DNA of 64,000 nucleotides, from NCBI RefSeq assembly GCF_003710825.1, contig NZ_RHHQ01000007.1, forward strand, positions 512,861 through 576,860, given 5' to 3'. The translations under genes were made by a program, and so were the position numbers. This DNA comes from Brevibacillus fluminis. GTDB lineage: Bacteria > Bacillota > Bacilli > Brevibacillales > Brevibacillaceae. Positions 63,435 through 64,000 of this stretch are shown piece after piece (position 1 is the stretch's first letter; the number at the start of each line of letters is the position of its first letter). The notes below the pieces were generated by a model, which was not told the origin of the DNA, did not search any database, and saw only the letters and a list, made by a program, of their open reading frames with translations.

Positions 63435-63646
63435 TAAAAAAGCTCTCGCCTCTAAAATAAGAGACGAGAGCATAACTACCCGTGGTATGTAGGTGCCACA
63501 AAATGTGACAGCTTTTACCGTTGTTAACGAGGCCTCCCCCGATGTCCCTGCTAAATTTCAGGACATTTTTCCAAAGTGAGTTGACTCAAATTGATTGCAT
63601 AAGGTATGCATCGTCATCATTAGCGTCAACATCATAAACTCACTTC
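63435..63646 (-). promoter_or_regulatory. Long structured leader with terminator upstream of the LysE gene, class unknown
   Basis: Reading the minus strand: AAGTGAGTT pairs with AACTCACTT around GCATA-CCT-TATGC and TTGAC/GTCAA; then ATGTCC/GGACAT, CGTT-AAC-AACG and TGTCACA/TGTGGCA hairpins; and finally a terminator GCTCTCGTCTC/GAGGCGAGAGC with TTTTTT (63471-63435) directly before the gene. The layout is that of a riboswitch or attenuator, but I do not recognise the class. A 25-codon Met-rich frame (63635-63558) inside it might be a leader peptide. Confidence 0.6.
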
Positions 63647-63675
63647 TTCAACCAACTTAATATGGAGTTGTTCTG

Positions 63676-63704
63676 ATTATACAAGCACTATAGTAAATAA
63701 GCAA
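63676..63704 (-). promoter_or_regulatory. Promoter of the LysE leader
   Basis: On the minus strand TTGCTT (63704-63699), 17-base spacer, TATAAT (63681-63676). Confidence 0.55.
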
Positions 63705-63811
63705 TGATGTATCTTGAATCCGGATCTAGTTGGAATCGTGTAATGCAGGGGAGGCTGGCAGAGGGGAGTGGAGTTCCTTTAGGAAGCTATGGAAAGAAGG
63801 CCCTTAATTAA

Positions 63812-64000
63812 GAGTCTGTAAAATATTCTGTGTAAACTCTCAACCTCCTAATTTACAATTAAATTAGAAAGGTTGGGATTTTTTATGAGTCTCATGTCGA
63901 AAGAGCAATTAAAGCAGTGGATCAAAGAGAAAAATATGAAGTCGGTGGACGATGTCCAATCTGCATTAAAAGACCTGTTCTCTGAGACCATCCAAGACAT
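63812..64000 (+). mobile_element. Left end of an IS256-family insertion sequence (runs off the window)
   Basis: The sequence from 63812 (GAGTCTGTAAAATATTCTG, then TGTAAACTC) resembles the terminal inverted repeats of IS256-family elements. A transposase gene begins 73 bases inside. The right end and target duplication lie outside the window. Confidence 0.65.
63885..64000 (+). CDS. IS256-family (mutator) transposase, N-terminal fragment
   Basis: The ATG at 63885 opens a frame to the edge of the window (38 complete codons): MSLMSKEQLKQWIKEKNMKS, followed by VDDVQSALKDLFSETIQD. This is the usual N-terminus of IS256 transposases (MSKExLKxxIKEKNLKTxxD). AGAAAGGTTGGG precedes the ATG. The DDE catalytic domain would be outside. 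Confidence 0.8.
   Translation, partial: MSLMSKEQLKQWIKEKNMKSVDDVQSALKDLFSETIQD

Overview
The window looks like chromosomal DNA of a Gram-positive, endospore-forming Firmicute close to Brevibacillus (inference). Signs seen directly are an intact sporulation sigma factor gene (sigK), strong AGGAGG-type ribosome binding sites with many GTG/TTG starts, T-box leaders, a CcpA-type cre box, a c-di-GMP-I riboswitch and a heterocycloanthracin/sonorensin-like RiPP cluster. No rRNA, tRNA or CRISPR array was seen. Base composition is moderate over most of the window and clearly AT-richer after about 61.8 kb.

Layout. 1-8.9 kb: a partial PucR-type regulator divergent from an FAD amine oxidoreductase, a GGDEF-like/histidine kinase hybrid, an epimerase, a methyltransferase next to a MerR-methyltransferase fusion, and a pirin-azoreductase operon. 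8.9-18 kb: a TolB-like secreted protein, then a nucleoside scavenging operon (BMP lipoprotein, ATPase, two permeases, three nucleoside hydrolases) behind a cre box. 18.0-18.25 kb: a nested ~220 bp palindrome. 18.4-30.3 kb: a phytoene-desaturase-like enzyme, a polyamine-type ABC importer, an RpiR regulator, a CapA-like metallophosphatase, an M20 amidohydrolase, an MFS carrier and a BASS symporter. 30.3-32.8 kb is RNA-controlled: two tandem isoleucine T-boxes before a 76-aa ACT protein, then a c-di-GMP riboswitch before an HD-GYP phosphodiesterase. 32.9-53.8 kb: transport and catabolism (NCS2 permease, APC permease with twin amidohydrolases, EamA, two MFS pumps, SMR guanidinium-type exporter, ChrA), signalling (second HD-GYP, chemoreceptor, USP) and redox genes.

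54.0-60.06 kb holds the most distinctive system: a thiazole/oxazole-modified peptide cluster. An 88-aa precursor with a short leader and a core of almost pure alternating Cys-Ser is followed by a ThiF-like maturation protein, a YcaO cyclodehydratase ending in a PxPxP-type tail, and a SagB-type dehydrogenase. No exporter or immunity gene is adjacent. Then come a beta-helix pseudogene and sigK.

61.4-64 kb is an AT-rich tail with a VOC protein, two tandem paralogous micropeptide genes, a LysE exporter behind a long structured leader with its own terminator, and the left end of an IS256-family element that runs off the window.
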